DNA from: Leptolinea sp964397625
GTDB lineage: Bacteria; Chloroflexota; Anaerolineae; Anaerolineales; Anaerolineaceae
DNA: 64,000 nt
Direction: 5' to 3'
Assembly: GCA_964397625.1 (NCBI GenBank)
Contig: CAYNJT010000010.1
Coordinates: forward strand, 12,229-76,228
Shown here: positions 8,200 to 16,835 of the stretch, one piece after another
How the letters are laid out: each line of letters begins with the position of its first letter
Position numbering within the stretch: the first letter of the stretch is position 1
Position numbers and translations under genes: made by a program
Notes under the pieces: model-generated
Database searches by the model: none
What the model was told of the DNA's origin: nothing
Seen by the model: the letters and a program-made list of their open reading frames with translations, nothing else

Positions 8200-8727
8200 T
8201 TAACGCGGATTAGTCACCAGACGGATTTGAAGTTTTCCCTCAGGTGAATAGGAATATTGACCGAACAGGGGTGGTTCATTTATTTTATGTGCCAGTATTC
8301 TTGGGATGAGCACTGGAAGGTCTTCCACCAGAGGTACAGAGACCATATCAAACTGGTGTACCCATTCCAGTGTGCCTTCTTTGGATGGGATCAGTTCGAT
8401 GTTGGCAGTCTCGTCCAGGGCGCCTTTAAACACAAACATGCCAATTCCCGTGCGTTCTCCAGTGTCAATCGTAATGATCGCGCTCAAATACAGGGTAACA
8501 TCGGTGATACCCGTTTCTTCCAACAGTTCCCGGTAGGCGGCAGAAAGGATATCCTCTCCTTGTTCCACATGCCCGCCAATTCCATTATACAAATTCGCCC
8601 AGAGTCGTTTGGTTGGCGCGCCCTTAATCATCAATACTTCGCGGCCTCGTGTGACAAAAATCAACACGCGCGGTATCAGGCAATACCTGTCATGAAACAC
8701 TCCCTGGTCAGAAGCTGGCAAAGTCAA
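8200..8727 (-). CDS. NUDIX hydrolase
   Basis: NUDIX enzymes cleave nucleoside diphosphates linked to another group. The Nudix box is complete: GGHVEQGEDILSAAYRELLE followed by ETGI. The N-terminal part (CLIPRVLIFVTRGREVLMIKG) and LWANLYNGIGGHVE resemble the 8-oxo-dGTP/ADP-ribose groups, but the substrate cannot be assigned. The start is uncertain because there is no in-frame ATG. I chose TTG at 8727, preceded by AAGGG; another TTG at 8799 would read through a strong hairpin and adds a low-quality Cys/Ser-rich stretch. It is convergent with rsmD. Confidence 0.8.
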   Translation of the reverse strand: MTLPASDQGVFHDRYCLIPRVLIFVTRGREVLMIKGAPTKRLWANLYNGIGGHVEQGEDILSAAYRELLEETGITDVTLYLSAIITIDTGERTGIGMFVFKGALDETANIELIPSKEGTLEWVHQFDMVSVPLVEDLPVLIPRILAHKINEPPLFGQYSYSPEGKLQIRLVTNPR

Positions 8728-8755
8728 CCATCCCTTCTTTTCTGATCGTGAAGCG

Positions 8756-8782
8756 CAAGGGCAGGTCTGCGACCTGCCCTTG
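8756..8782. repeat. 12-bp inverted repeat between phosphofructokinase and NUDIX genes
   Basis: CAAGGGCAGGTC and its exact complement flank a 3-base loop (8756-8767 and 8771-8782). It lies downstream of the phosphofructokinase gene and just upstream of the NUDIX start, where it could stabilise the upstream mRNA 3' end or act as an attenuator. No T-tract follows on either strand, so it is not a standard terminator. Confidence 0.6.
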
Positions 8783-8862
8783 GTGTAAATTCCAGGCAAC
8801 TGTTTCGGCGATGCACTTTAGTCCAAACAGTGCGAAAAGTCCTTTTGCCAATGTGTGTTTAA

Positions 8863-10032
8863 TTAACTCAGGAACATTGGAACGCCCATAAAGTCTTTGA
8901 CTCTCGGCCGATATGTCTCAATATCATAGAACGCGGGAACATCCACGGTCTTCTTCCCGGCCATGATCATATCGATCGGCACGGTGGTATATTTGCCGCC
9001 GTGCAAGGCGGTCATCTTGCCAGTTTCATTGCGTTTGATCAACTGAACAGCCAGATTGCCAAAGGACATGGCCACCATGCGGTCCAATGAATCAGGCGCG
9101 CCGGAGCGCATCATGTAGGCAAGCTGTTGGTACATAATATCCTGGCCGGTGCGGGCTTTGATCTCTGCGGAGACAATTTCGCCGATACCACCTAATTTGC
9201 GGTGACCATACGCGTCAGCTTCACCTTTTTCAATGATGTCACCACCTTCCATGATGGCGCCTTCTGAGATGGTGATCATGGCATAGTTGGAAGGATTGTT
9301 GCGTTTATCCTCAAGCAGGAAATCACACAGTTTGGCAATGTCAAATTTTACTTCTGGAATAAGAGCGCGGTCAACATACGCCAGGTAGGCAGCGATCAGA
9401 CTGGTTTCGCCGGAATTGCGGCCAAACAGTTCGACCACACCGATGCGCTCGTGAGAACCAACAGAGGTGCGCATGTTGGTGATCATATCTACACTGCGGG
9501 TAACGGCGGTGGAGAAACCGATGCAGTAATCTGTACCGAAGACATCATTGTCCATGGTCTTTGGGATAGCCACACAGGGGTAGCCTTCCTTATGCAGGCG
9601 GGCGGAATAGCTGAGGGTGTCGTCGCCGCCAATGGTAACCAATGTGTCAATTGTCAGGTGATCCAGAACCTTGATCACGTGATCGGTGTAGTCCATCATT
9701 CCAGAATCATCCACCTTTTTTCCAAGGGTGGAAGTCTTCAAGAAATCGGGGATTTTGTTGGCTGATACTTTCTGAGGATTTGTGCGGGATGTGTGCAGGA
9801 ACGTACCGCCAGTGCGGTCGATCGTGCGAACATCGTCTTTGTGCAATTCCCGAACATAATAATCATGGGTTGAGGGTTCATTTAGATTGTAATTTAACAA
9901 CCCACCCCACCCGCGCCGTATACCCAGAACGCGATAACCCATTTCCAACGCGCCGATCACCACTGCCTTCATACAGGGGTTCAAGCCGGGCACATCACCA
10001 CCGCCTGTTAAAATTCCGATGGTCTTTGTCAT
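8863..10032 (-). CDS. 6-phosphofructokinase, probably PPi-dependent type
   Basis: This glycolytic enzyme phosphorylates fructose 6-phosphate. GILTGGGDVPGLN at the N-terminus is the nucleotide-loop signature. The two residues that separate donor types are GGDDT at 135-139 (Asp where ATP enzymes have Gly) and PKTMDND at 157-163 (Lys where ATP enzymes have Gly). In characterised enzymes this Asp/Lys pair goes with pyrophosphate use, so reversible PPi-dependent activity is the best guess, though some ATP enzymes share parts of it. The 389-residue length fits. GAGGAGG precedes the ATG. It starts 29 bases after the DegS-like kinase gene and may be co-transcribed with it. Confidence 0.85.
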   Translation of the reverse strand: MTKTIGILTGGGDVPGLNPCMKAVVIGALEMGYRVLGIRRGWGGLLNYNLNEPSTHDYYVRELHKDDVRTIDRTGGTFLHTSRTNPQKVSANKIPDFLKTSTLGKKVDDSGMMDYTDHVIKVLDHLTIDTLVTIGGDDTLSYSARLHKEGYPCVAIPKTMDNDVFGTDYCIGFSTAVTRSVDMITNMRTSVGSHERIGVVELFGRNSGETSLIAAYLAYVDRALIPEVKFDIAKLCDFLLEDKRNNPSNYAMITISEGAIMEGGDIIEKGEADAYGHRKLGGIGEIVSAEIKARTGQDIMYQQLAYMMRSGAPDSLDRMVAMSFGNLAVQLIKRNETGKMTALHGGKYTTVPIDMIMAGKKTVDVPAFYDIETYRPRVKDFMGVPMFLS

Positions 10033-10061
10033 TACTACCTCCTCAAGGATGAATTAAAAGT

Positions 10062-11159
10062 TCATTTAACCTGGGGTGTTTCAGGAATGGCGCCACCAGG
10101 TTCGATTGCAGGAATTTGGAATGAAACCGTACAGCCCTTTCCCGGTTGTGTTTCGATTTCAATCTCACCGCCAGCCAGTTGAATGCGTTGCTGCAGGATC
10201 TGCAAACCCCGTCCGGTAGATTGTTCGAGTTGAGACGTGTCGAAGCCTTTGCCGTTATCACGGACTATGACTCGCACGTGGGTGTCTTCGTAGATAACCT
10301 GTACATATATTTGCAGCTTTACCGGATAATCTTTGTTGTGTTCAACTGAATTGGCTAATAATTCCTGAACCGCCCTGAAAAGGAGTACATCCAGGTAACT
10401 TACCAGGCGTCGTTCGGCCCCTTTGTACTCAAACTTATATTCAATCCCGCTTTGTTCGGCAAATCCTTCAAAGAATCGTTTCAAAGTTGGCAGTAAACCA
10501 AGATCGTCCAACGTCATTGGACGCAACTCATAGATATATGTGCGTATCTTTTTAAATGTCATCGCGGCCGCGGCTTTTAAGTTTTCCAGTTCTATCTTTG
10601 CCTTCGCCGGGTCTACATCGATCAGATGATTGGCAATATCAGCCTGAATGATGAAATTCGATAGCACCTGTGCTGGACCGTCATGCATTTCATGGGCAAT
10701 CTTGACGCGGTCATTTTCTATGGCATCCATCATCAGGGAAAGCGTTTCCGTGCCCGTTGATGTTTGTTGCTGTTTTACATCTTTTGTGATGGCTTTTTCG
10801 TTGAAAACAAATAACTGGATTTTTTCCAGGTAATTGATATACCGCTGCAAATGCGCCTGATCCGACTGGAGTTTATCCATCTGTCCGCGCATAACCAGAA
10901 GACGCTGCTGCGCGTCCAATGCTTCGGTGAAAATGAGCCGAATTTCTTCACGCGGGAGAGTTTCGATGCTGGTCTGAATCTGCTGCATTTTTCCGGTGAC
11001 AGAAGCGTTACGCTGTGTCAGCCGGGTCAATTCTGTCTGGCTTTGTTCCAGCATCATACGAATCTCCGCCATGGTGCGGCGGGATTGTTCAAGTTCGTTA
11101 GTGACTTCCTGTTGGAATTCAAGCCAGGGATCAGCGCCCTCGGCCTTCTTAATAGCCAT
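10062..11159 (-). CDS. DegS-like sensor histidine kinase (orphan)
   Basis: A soluble two-component kinase. Residues 15-120 form long coiled coil (EQSRRTMAEIRMMLEQSQTE and following), like the DegS sensor region. The HisKA_3 dimerisation site is RVKIAHEMHDGPAQVL, with the phospho-His at 159. YELRPMTLDDLGLLPTL follows, then a GHKL ATPase with N-box LLANSVEHN, DNGKGFD and STGRGLQILQQR. No transmembrane helix is seen. A NarL/DegU-type regulator would be expected, but none is adjacent; the next gene is phosphofructokinase. Confidence 0.88.
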   Translation of the reverse strand: MAIKKAEGADPWLEFQQEVTNELEQSRRTMAEIRMMLEQSQTELTRLTQRNASVTGKMQQIQTSIETLPREEIRLIFTEALDAQQRLLVMRGQMDKLQSDQAHLQRYINYLEKIQLFVFNEKAITKDVKQQQTSTGTETLSLMMDAIENDRVKIAHEMHDGPAQVLSNFIIQADIANHLIDVDPAKAKIELENLKAAAAMTFKKIRTYIYELRPMTLDDLGLLPTLKRFFEGFAEQSGIEYKFEYKGAERRLVSYLDVLLFRAVQELLANSVEHNKDYPVKLQIYVQVIYEDTHVRVIVRDNGKGFDTSQLEQSTGRGLQILQQRIQLAGGEIEIETQPGKGCTVSFQIPAIEPGGAIPETPQVK

Positions 11160-11225
11160 CTCGAATCTCCTGCTTCATTATTGCACTTTTATAGTTTTTT
11201 GAGGATATTCAAGGCACAGTTGGAT

Positions 11226-11234
11226 AGTATAGCA
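11226..11234 (-). promoter_or_regulatory. Extended -10 promoter for the DegS-like kinase
   Basis: On the reverse strand TGCTATACT forms an extended -10 element about 65 bases before the kinase start. No good -35 box is seen, which is tolerated by extended -10 promoters. Confidence 0.4.
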
Positions 11235-11260
11235 TAACCTTTTCGGAAATTTGATTATTT

Positions 11261-12148
11261 TTATTCCTTTTTTGTCAGAACATTTTCACTTTTTAGGATT
11301 AACCAGGATGCTGCCAATAACCCCAGCGTCAAAACTATGCGCATCCAGATTTCAGGTTGAATGAATGTGAATACGATCAGGGCGATCACGCATGATAGCC
11401 CCAGAATAAGCGGAGATATCCACTTCCTACGATTTATTACTAACCAGGCGGAAAATAAACCAAGCAGCAATATAACAACCCAGATGCTGATCTCTAATGG
11501 TTCGTTGGGAGAGAGAACTGCCCTTCCCTCGGCGCGTTCACGAATCCCACGGATCATGCAATTTTCCATAATGAAACCGCCGGCATTTACTAAGAATAAA
11601 GCCGCTTGAGGGAGTTGTTCCCCCTCCGATCGGATTTTCATGCGCAGAATCAACCGGGTGGAATTCGCGTCGATTGATTTTAAGTACCACCCCCAGGTCC
11701 AATGTAATCCAAAGAAATTGTCAGTGGCAGCTAAAATATACTCATTGGGTTTGATCTCTTTCCACGCCAGCATGTCTTTGATGATCTCATCACCAGGCAG
11801 GGGATTTTGAAATTCCGGTATGATGCGCGCGGCATTTTGATAAGATCCATCTCCGGCAATCAGGTTCTCAATGAAAGTATAGGAATAGAATCCACCTTTG
11901 GATTGCCCAATCTGCGCGATCCACGGCCAAACCTTATCCACCGGTGCCCGTATGGTTTCCGCGTGAGTCCATTGGACAACAGGATTGGGGATCATCTGAT
12001 CCCCAGGATAAAAGGCTTTCACTTCGGTGTCTGTTGCCCCATATGTTGCTATCCATCCCGGAAGAACCGCCACCGTTGAGGCCAGAAATACAGCCACAAG
12101 TACAAACCCCAGTAGAAATTTGAACCATTTTCTTTCAGTGATAGTCAT
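11261..12148 (-). CDS. SRPBCC-domain membrane protein
   Basis: The start at 12148 (MTITERKW, GGAG nine bases upstream) gives a protein of about 295 residues with an N-terminal anchor (FLLGFVLVAVFLAS). An SRPBCC/START-like domain follows (TIRAPVDKVWPWIAQIGQ, GGFYSYTFIENL, LAATDNFFGLHWTWGWYL). Three C-terminal hydrophobic helices end the protein. The phrase 'VWPWI.QiGq..gGfYSY' recurs in uncharacterised actinobacterial and chloroflexi proteins. The domain binds hydrophobic ligands in other families. In-frame ATGs at 12226, 12232 and 12163 are alternatives. It has its own promoter with a palindrome and no operon partner. Confidence 0.7.
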   Translation of the reverse strand: MTITERKWFKFLLGFVLVAVFLASTVAVLPGWIATYGATDTEVKAFYPGDQMIPNPVVQWTHAETIRAPVDKVWPWIAQIGQSKGGFYSYTFIENLIAGDGSYQNAARIIPEFQNPLPGDEIIKDMLAWKEIKPNEYILAATDNFFGLHWTWGWYLKSIDANSTRLILRMKIRSEGEQLPQAALFLVNAGGFIMENCMIRGIRERAEGRAVLSPNEPLEISIWVVILLLGLFSAWLVINRRKWISPLILGLSCVIALIVFTFIQPEIWMRIVLTLGLLAASWLILKSENVLTKKE

Positions 12149-12260
12149 CGTTTTTTTCTCCATTAAAAAGGGCCAGCGATTCTGACGGGTATTTTTTTTA
12201 AAGCTCCCGGTATTGAGGGAGTCCATTTTCATTTCTTTCGTTAATCGATCAGTAATTAGT

Positions 12261-12280
12261 GCGAAATTTCGCGAATTATA
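12261..12280 (-). promoter_or_regulatory. -10 box overlapped by a 12-bp palindrome
   Basis: Reverse-strand TATAAT (12275-12280) lies just upstream of the perfect palindrome GCGAAATTTCGC (12261-12272), which would cover the transcription start of the SRPBCC gene. That position suits a repressor operator. The -35 region is weak (TGGAAA at best). Confidence 0.45.
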
Positions 12281-12294
12281 CAATATCAACTATT

Positions 12295-13767
12295 TCATTT
12301 CCATTTGTACACGGCCATATTTTCTCCCCCAGATTTAAGGGAATAAACTCCATTGGTTTGAAAGATCGGTCTTCGATCTGCTGTGAGCGAAGGATACCAG
12401 CCGGGGAATGTCACGAAATAGTCAATCTGTCGCTTATCCATATAGGCAGATAACGCTTTTTCATCACGGATAATGGGAATCACCTCCGGGTTGACCAGAC
12501 CTGCCAGGTCTGTAATCTCGCGATGAGAAAAATACCCCAGCGCGCCGATATCGTGAGCCCCCAACCGGGAATTCTCCGGGGTGTTTTCATTTATCCACCT
12601 GGCTGTTTGTACCATTTCTGTCTGAATGATGGCCGCGTCCGTTTTGTAGGTCAGACAGCCCATCAACAGAAAAACCGCTGTCACGGAGCCCAGGCTGGCC
12701 TTCCAGAACAATCCGACGAGATTATTACGTCTACTTTTTAACAGGTTGTTTATGAACGCGAGCATCCCCCATAATCCAACAAGAAAATAGGCCACCATAG
12801 CCGGCATCATATACCGTCCATGTTGATAGTTCACCGGCAAACGAAGCGCATATAAGAGAAGGTATCCGGCGAACCATAGAATAATTGTAAAGATTTGAAT
12901 CTTTTTCCCGCGCCAGGCCTGGAAAACCGCTACCGCTAACCCGGGCAGCAGGATCACGCCGCCGCCCGCAAGAAATGGTAGAAAAAGATTCCACAGACGT
13001 TCGATGAATGGAAGTCCGCCGCTTGCCTGATATTCCGCCTGTTTCGCGGAAAAAGTGGAAGGCCAAACGCTGCCAGCCAGCTTGAAGTTGAAAAACAAAT
13101 ACGGCATGAAAAAAATAAGAAAAGGAATCAAAAGGTAAAGCGACTTTTTAGCTTTCTGCTTTACACCGCCAGTTTCAAGCAGCAGAACGAAGAAAGCTGG
13201 TCCAAGAAGCGTAATCCCATCCGGCCGAACCCAGGCGCACAACCCGATCAGAGCGCCGGCCCAGAAATATTGCCGGTCTTGGGGCTGGAGGGTGAAAAAT
13301 ACTGCCATAACCAGGCAGATGTACAAAGCGGTTTCCATTCCAGATACAGCCGCCCAAACCATATGCCACTCAAAAATAATGAATAATCCCACCCACGGAA
13401 CTCTACTTTTATAGCCGGCATACCACACCCGGATAATGGATTCAACCAGACAACCTGTGATCCATAATGCCAATCCTCCCAGTAAACCAGACCAGACCAC
13501 GGGATTTAGATGAAAAAGATACGCGCCTGCCAGCAAGAACGACCACAATGGAGAAGTTGACCCCCCAGAGGGCTGCCCCGCATTGAAGGACCATTCACCA
13601 AGTTGGGCCAGATTCCGCGCGTATACCTGATGGATCCAGGCGTCATCCAACGGGAAACCACTGAATCCTTGAAATGCGGCAAAAGCGAGAAATCCGCCAA
13701 CAGCGATCAATGCCGCCATGGCAAGGATCATCGCTTGATTTCGATCAACACCAAACCGCGATGTCAT
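12295..13767 (-). CDS. GT-C type membrane glycosyltransferase
   Basis: A 490-residue protein with about ten hydrophobic helices. The first extracytoplasmic loop carries FPLDDAWIHQVYARNLA, the acidic pair at the catalytic position of GT-C enzymes, and GQPSGGSTSPLWSF. A soluble C-terminal segment (NTPENSRLGAHDIGALGYF, ITDLAGLVNPE) resembles the periplasmic domain of such proteins. These enzymes transfer sugars from polyprenyl-phosphate donors on the outer side of the membrane. The start overlaps the end of the upstream gene by 4 bases. It is the last gene of the six-gene minus-strand array; donor and acceptor are unknown. Confidence 0.72.
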   Translation of the reverse strand: MTSRFGVDRNQAMILAMAALIAVGGFLAFAAFQGFSGFPLDDAWIHQVYARNLAQLGEWSFNAGQPSGGSTSPLWSFLLAGAYLFHLNPVVWSGLLGGLALWITGCLVESIIRVWYAGYKSRVPWVGLFIIFEWHMVWAAVSGMETALYICLVMAVFFTLQPQDRQYFWAGALIGLCAWVRPDGITLLGPAFFVLLLETGGVKQKAKKSLYLLIPFLIFFMPYLFFNFKLAGSVWPSTFSAKQAEYQASGGLPFIERLWNLFLPFLAGGGVILLPGLAVAVFQAWRGKKIQIFTIILWFAGYLLLYALRLPVNYQHGRYMMPAMVAYFLVGLWGMLAFINNLLKSRRNNLVGLFWKASLGSVTAVFLLMGCLTYKTDAAIIQTEMVQTARWINENTPENSRLGAHDIGALGYFSHREITDLAGLVNPEVIPIIRDEKALSAYMDKRQIDYFVTFPGWYPSLTADRRPIFQTNGVYSLKSGGENMAVYKWK

Positions 13768-15359
13768 TCCCCTTTCTCTCCATCTATTTTGATTTGAAAA
13801 AGCCGAAGATCTTCCTTTTGATCCAACATTGAAAATTGCGGGACGCTTTCCGGTTGGCTGTATAGATTCATTAAACCCTTCACCAGGTTCTTTTCCAAAA
13901 TCACATACCGGATATTAAACCTTTTGGCAGCTTCCAGAGTTGTTGGAGGCGAGCCATCCGGGATGACAATTGACTGGCGGCCGCTGACCAGTGAAAAGCC
14001 TGCCGGGTTGTTGATCATTACGGCTTCTTGCGGGGCGATTCCATTCTCTTTCAAAAGATCACTGGCAAGGTAAGCTCGTCGTTGGCTTTCTTCCCAGGCC
14101 AATTGCGAAGGCTGGTTGCCAATCACCACCATCTGGAATACGGCGAAAGTAATTAATGCACAAATGAAGATCAGACCGACGGAAAACATCCGTACAGCCC
14201 GCTCGGGCTCCCATTTTCGCCTGCCCGCGACCCAATGGATTGAATCCATGAAGCCCTCAGCGCATAATCCCCAAATGAAGGGCTGCAACGCGGCAGAGGA
14301 ATGAAGAAAACCGCCCTGTCTGCCGGAATACGGGAAAACAAAAGACATTACAAATAGAATGGACAATTCCATAACCAACGCCATTCGCACAAGCAGGTCT
14401 TTACGGTGATTCCACACAGCCGTGACCGACAGAGGAAACAGAATGATCTCAAATTGAACGGCCGCCATCGCGGTCAAATTGTGAATTAGAGCGGAAAATC
14501 GATCCCCAAGGATGGCGGTTAAACCAGTGGACACCCAGCGGGAAAATGTCAACGCTTCAGGTGGATAGGTGAATAGTTCATTGTAAGTTGTCATCCAGAG
14601 CGACCGGGATACATTCGGCACAAAAAGGCTTCCGTAAACAGTAATATTGCGTAGGAACCAGAATCCAGTAGGAATCAAGAAACCAAGAAATAATAAGAGT
14701 AAAGAAAACCCGCGTCTACCAATGTTAAGAGGTTTACGGCTGTACCAGATCCAGAATGCCAGTACCAGAATAAACCAGAGCAAACCGTCTGCCCGATTCA
14801 AGTAAATCCACCCAGCGCCAAAGCCGGCCAGCAGCCAAAATTTCCCATATTCTTTTACTGAGCACTGAACAATACTGTCAAGAGAATACAGAATGATCCA
14901 GGCGCCAATCATGATGAGAAAGAAGCTGTCTATGGTACCTGTATAAGGCGCGAAATATCCGTTGAATATGGCAAACCCGGCAGCCAGCCATGAAGTTAAC
15001 CGTCGACCGCCCAGTCTGAATCCCATCCAACCGGCAATTGGTGCCGCCAGCGCGGATATAAGCAGGAATACAAATCGGCCAGAAAAAAAATCAACCCGAC
15101 CGGTAACGAACATCCCCATGGAGGCTACCAGCGATGGAGCGGGCATCCAGTAGGTGTGCGACGGATGCGGCAAGCCAGTCGGATCGTCTATGTAATTCCA
15201 GATGATCGGTTGAGTCAATCCCTTTCCGGTTGCGATCTGCCTGGCAGACAGAGTGTAGTATTCCGCATCCATGTATCCGGGAGCTCTGATCCAAATTGAC
15301 AGGGTCAGAAAGACAATCAGCGCGGCACAGTACTGAAACAGGGCGTCTTTTCGGGTCAT
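13764..15359 (-). CDS. GT-C type membrane glycosyltransferase (GT39-like)
   Basis: A 531-residue polytopic protein. After the first helix comes MDAEYYTLSARQIATGKGL, with an acidic pair in the loop where GT39/ArnT enzymes keep their catalytic Asp. About ten further helices are followed by a soluble tail (MINNPAGFSLVSGRQSIVIP). It overlaps both neighbours by 4 bases (13764-13767 and 15356-15359), so the three genes are translationally coupled. Likely role: extracytoplasmic addition of sugar from a lipid carrier to a surface polymer or protein. Confidence 0.7.
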   Translation of the reverse strand: MTRKDALFQYCAALIVFLTLSIWIRAPGYMDAEYYTLSARQIATGKGLTQPIIWNYIDDPTGLPHPSHTYWMPAPSLVASMGMFVTGRVDFFSGRFVFLLISALAAPIAGWMGFRLGGRRLTSWLAAGFAIFNGYFAPYTGTIDSFFLIMIGAWIILYSLDSIVQCSVKEYGKFWLLAGFGAGWIYLNRADGLLWFILVLAFWIWYSRKPLNIGRRGFSLLLLFLGFLIPTGFWFLRNITVYGSLFVPNVSRSLWMTTYNELFTYPPEALTFSRWVSTGLTAILGDRFSALIHNLTAMAAVQFEIILFPLSVTAVWNHRKDLLVRMALVMELSILFVMSFVFPYSGRQGGFLHSSAALQPFIWGLCAEGFMDSIHWVAGRRKWEPERAVRMFSVGLIFICALITFAVFQMVVIGNQPSQLAWEESQRRAYLASDLLKENGIAPQEAVMINNPAGFSLVSGRQSIVIPDGSPPTTLEAAKRFNIRYVILEKNLVKGLMNLYSQPESVPQFSMLDQKEDLRLFQIKIDGEKGE

Positions 15360-16831
15360 GGCGTTTTTATTTTCGGAGGAAATTCCAGAATAAGCAAATC
15401 TCCAAATACATGGTCAACAGGCTGGCCAAACAGACCGCTCAATTCCCGAATGACCGGGTGACCGCCGATGGATTTGTATTCTGTAATGGTCTCCTGAAAA
15501 ACCACAAAAAAAACACGGCCATAATCGGATACGGCGTCTGTCGCGTCCATATACGCAGAAATACCTAACGTTGATTGTGTAGCCGCGGCCAGTGTATCGT
15601 TCGGTGATCCCGGTTTATCCCCCAGAAACCGGGAAGGCAGATTTGGCGAATAAACCCTGACAGGAAAAAAGCTCAACTTATTATCGTGCAAGATCACATC
15701 CCCTTCTTTGACTGTTTCCTCAAGGAATCGCGAGGCTGATTGGAACGGAGAACGGGGAAAGCGATCATACGTGATCTGAAATGGAAGGGTTATTACCGAC
15801 GCAGCCAGTACGATCGTGCCGATCAATATTTGAACCGGCGTTCTTGCTCTGGCTGCCAGGATGCCGATAATTGCAGCCGCCCCAATATAGGCACTCAAGA
15901 ATCCCCTCGGTACGAACATTGGGCGCATCATGTATGAGAGGACAAATAAACAAACCGGTGGAATAATTGCTATGAAAAGAAAGAAGACCAGTGATTGACT
16001 GTTTTCCCGATTCTTCCAAACTTCCATTCCACACAACACAGAAATGGATAACACACAGAACAGAACAACACCCATCACAAGAGGTGGTGAGGGGATATCC
16101 CCAAGGAACATGATTCCGGATTGCAATATTTCAACAATTCCGGGGCGGGGTGTCCAAAAGGCATTCTGAACTTTGGCAATCTGACCGGGAACCATGACAA
16201 GCCAGGGAAGGTACAAGAAAATCGCTGCCAGTCCGGCAATGATTAATCGCAGTAATCCCTGCCAGTTTCTTTTGATCAGGAAATAAACATAAGGCGCCAA
16301 CAGGCCAAAACCAGCCAACGCGTGACTGTACAGCGCGCCAGCGCCGCACAGGATCAAAGAAAACCAGATAAAAACACTGGGTTTTACCCTGTAAGCCAAT
16401 CCCAATGCTGCCAGATTCCATCCAAGGATGAACAGGGTCGCCAGAGTATACATACGCACATCCTGCGCGTGATAGTACTGCAGTGGTGATATAGTCACAA
16501 TGGCAGCTGTCCAGATGGCGGCCGTTCGTCCAGCTAATCGGTTGACCAGCAGGTAAGCCAGCACAATGATGCCCAGGCTAAAGAGAATCCCGGGCAGACG
16601 TAAAAAAGCAACTGATTTCCCCAAAAATTGCCAGACGTGCAATACCAGGTAATACAACGGCGGCATGGTATCCGCGGCGGTACCTTTTAGAATGTCACCC
16701 ACAGGCCGGGATGCCAGCAGAATGCTGAACGCGTCATCATATTGAATGCCGCGTGTGGTCACTCCGATCAGACGAATGGCCGCCGCCGCAGTGAGCAACC
16801 CGAACAGTGGATGACCGATGACGCGGCGCAG
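15356..16831 (-). CDS. GT-C type membrane glycosyltransferase (GT39/PMT-like), start uncertain
   Basis: The first loop reads GIQYDDAFSILLASRPVGD and then MPPLYYLVLHVWQFLG, the standard pattern of GT39-like enzymes with the catalytic acidic pair. Later helices include the HAQDVRMYTL motif also common in this family. No ATG or GTG precedes the first helix. The coordinate given is a CTG four bases after the upstream stop codon. The other choice, TTG at 16924, would overlap the upstream gene by 89 bases with no ribosome site. The soluble C-terminus is about 120 residues. It lies in the middle of the GT-C array. Confidence 0.7.
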   Translation of the reverse strand: MRRVIGHPLFGLLTAAAAIRLIGVTTRGIQYDDAFSILLASRPVGDILKGTAADTMPPLYYLVLHVWQFLGKSVAFLRLPGILFSLGIIVLAYLLVNRLAGRTAAIWTAAIVTISPLQYYHAQDVRMYTLATLFILGWNLAALGLAYRVKPSVFIWFSLILCGAGALYSHALAGFGLLAPYVYFLIKRNWQGLLRLIIAGLAAIFLYLPWLVMVPGQIAKVQNAFWTPRPGIVEILQSGIMFLGDIPSPPLVMGVVLFCVLSISVLCGMEVWKNRENSQSLVFFLFIAIIPPVCLFVLSYMMRPMFVPRGFLSAYIGAAAIIGILAARARTPVQILIGTIVLAASVITLPFQITYDRFPRSPFQSASRFLEETVKEGDVILHDNKLSFFPVRVYSPNLPSRFLGDKPGSPNDTLAAATQSTLGISAYMDATDAVSDYGRVFFVVFQETITEYKSIGGHPVIRELSGLFGQPVDHVFGDLLILEFPPKIKTP

Positions 16832-16835
16832 ATTA

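Noticed and set aside
8756..8782. Terminator for the phosphofructokinase gene
   Set aside because: The stem is strong but neither strand has a T-tract after it, so it is listed only as an inverted repeat.
8728..8799. N-terminal extension of the NUDIX protein from TTG at 8799
   Set aside because: It reads through a strong hairpin, gives a Cys/Ser-rich stretch unlike NUDIX proteins, and lacks a ribosome site, unlike TTG 8727.
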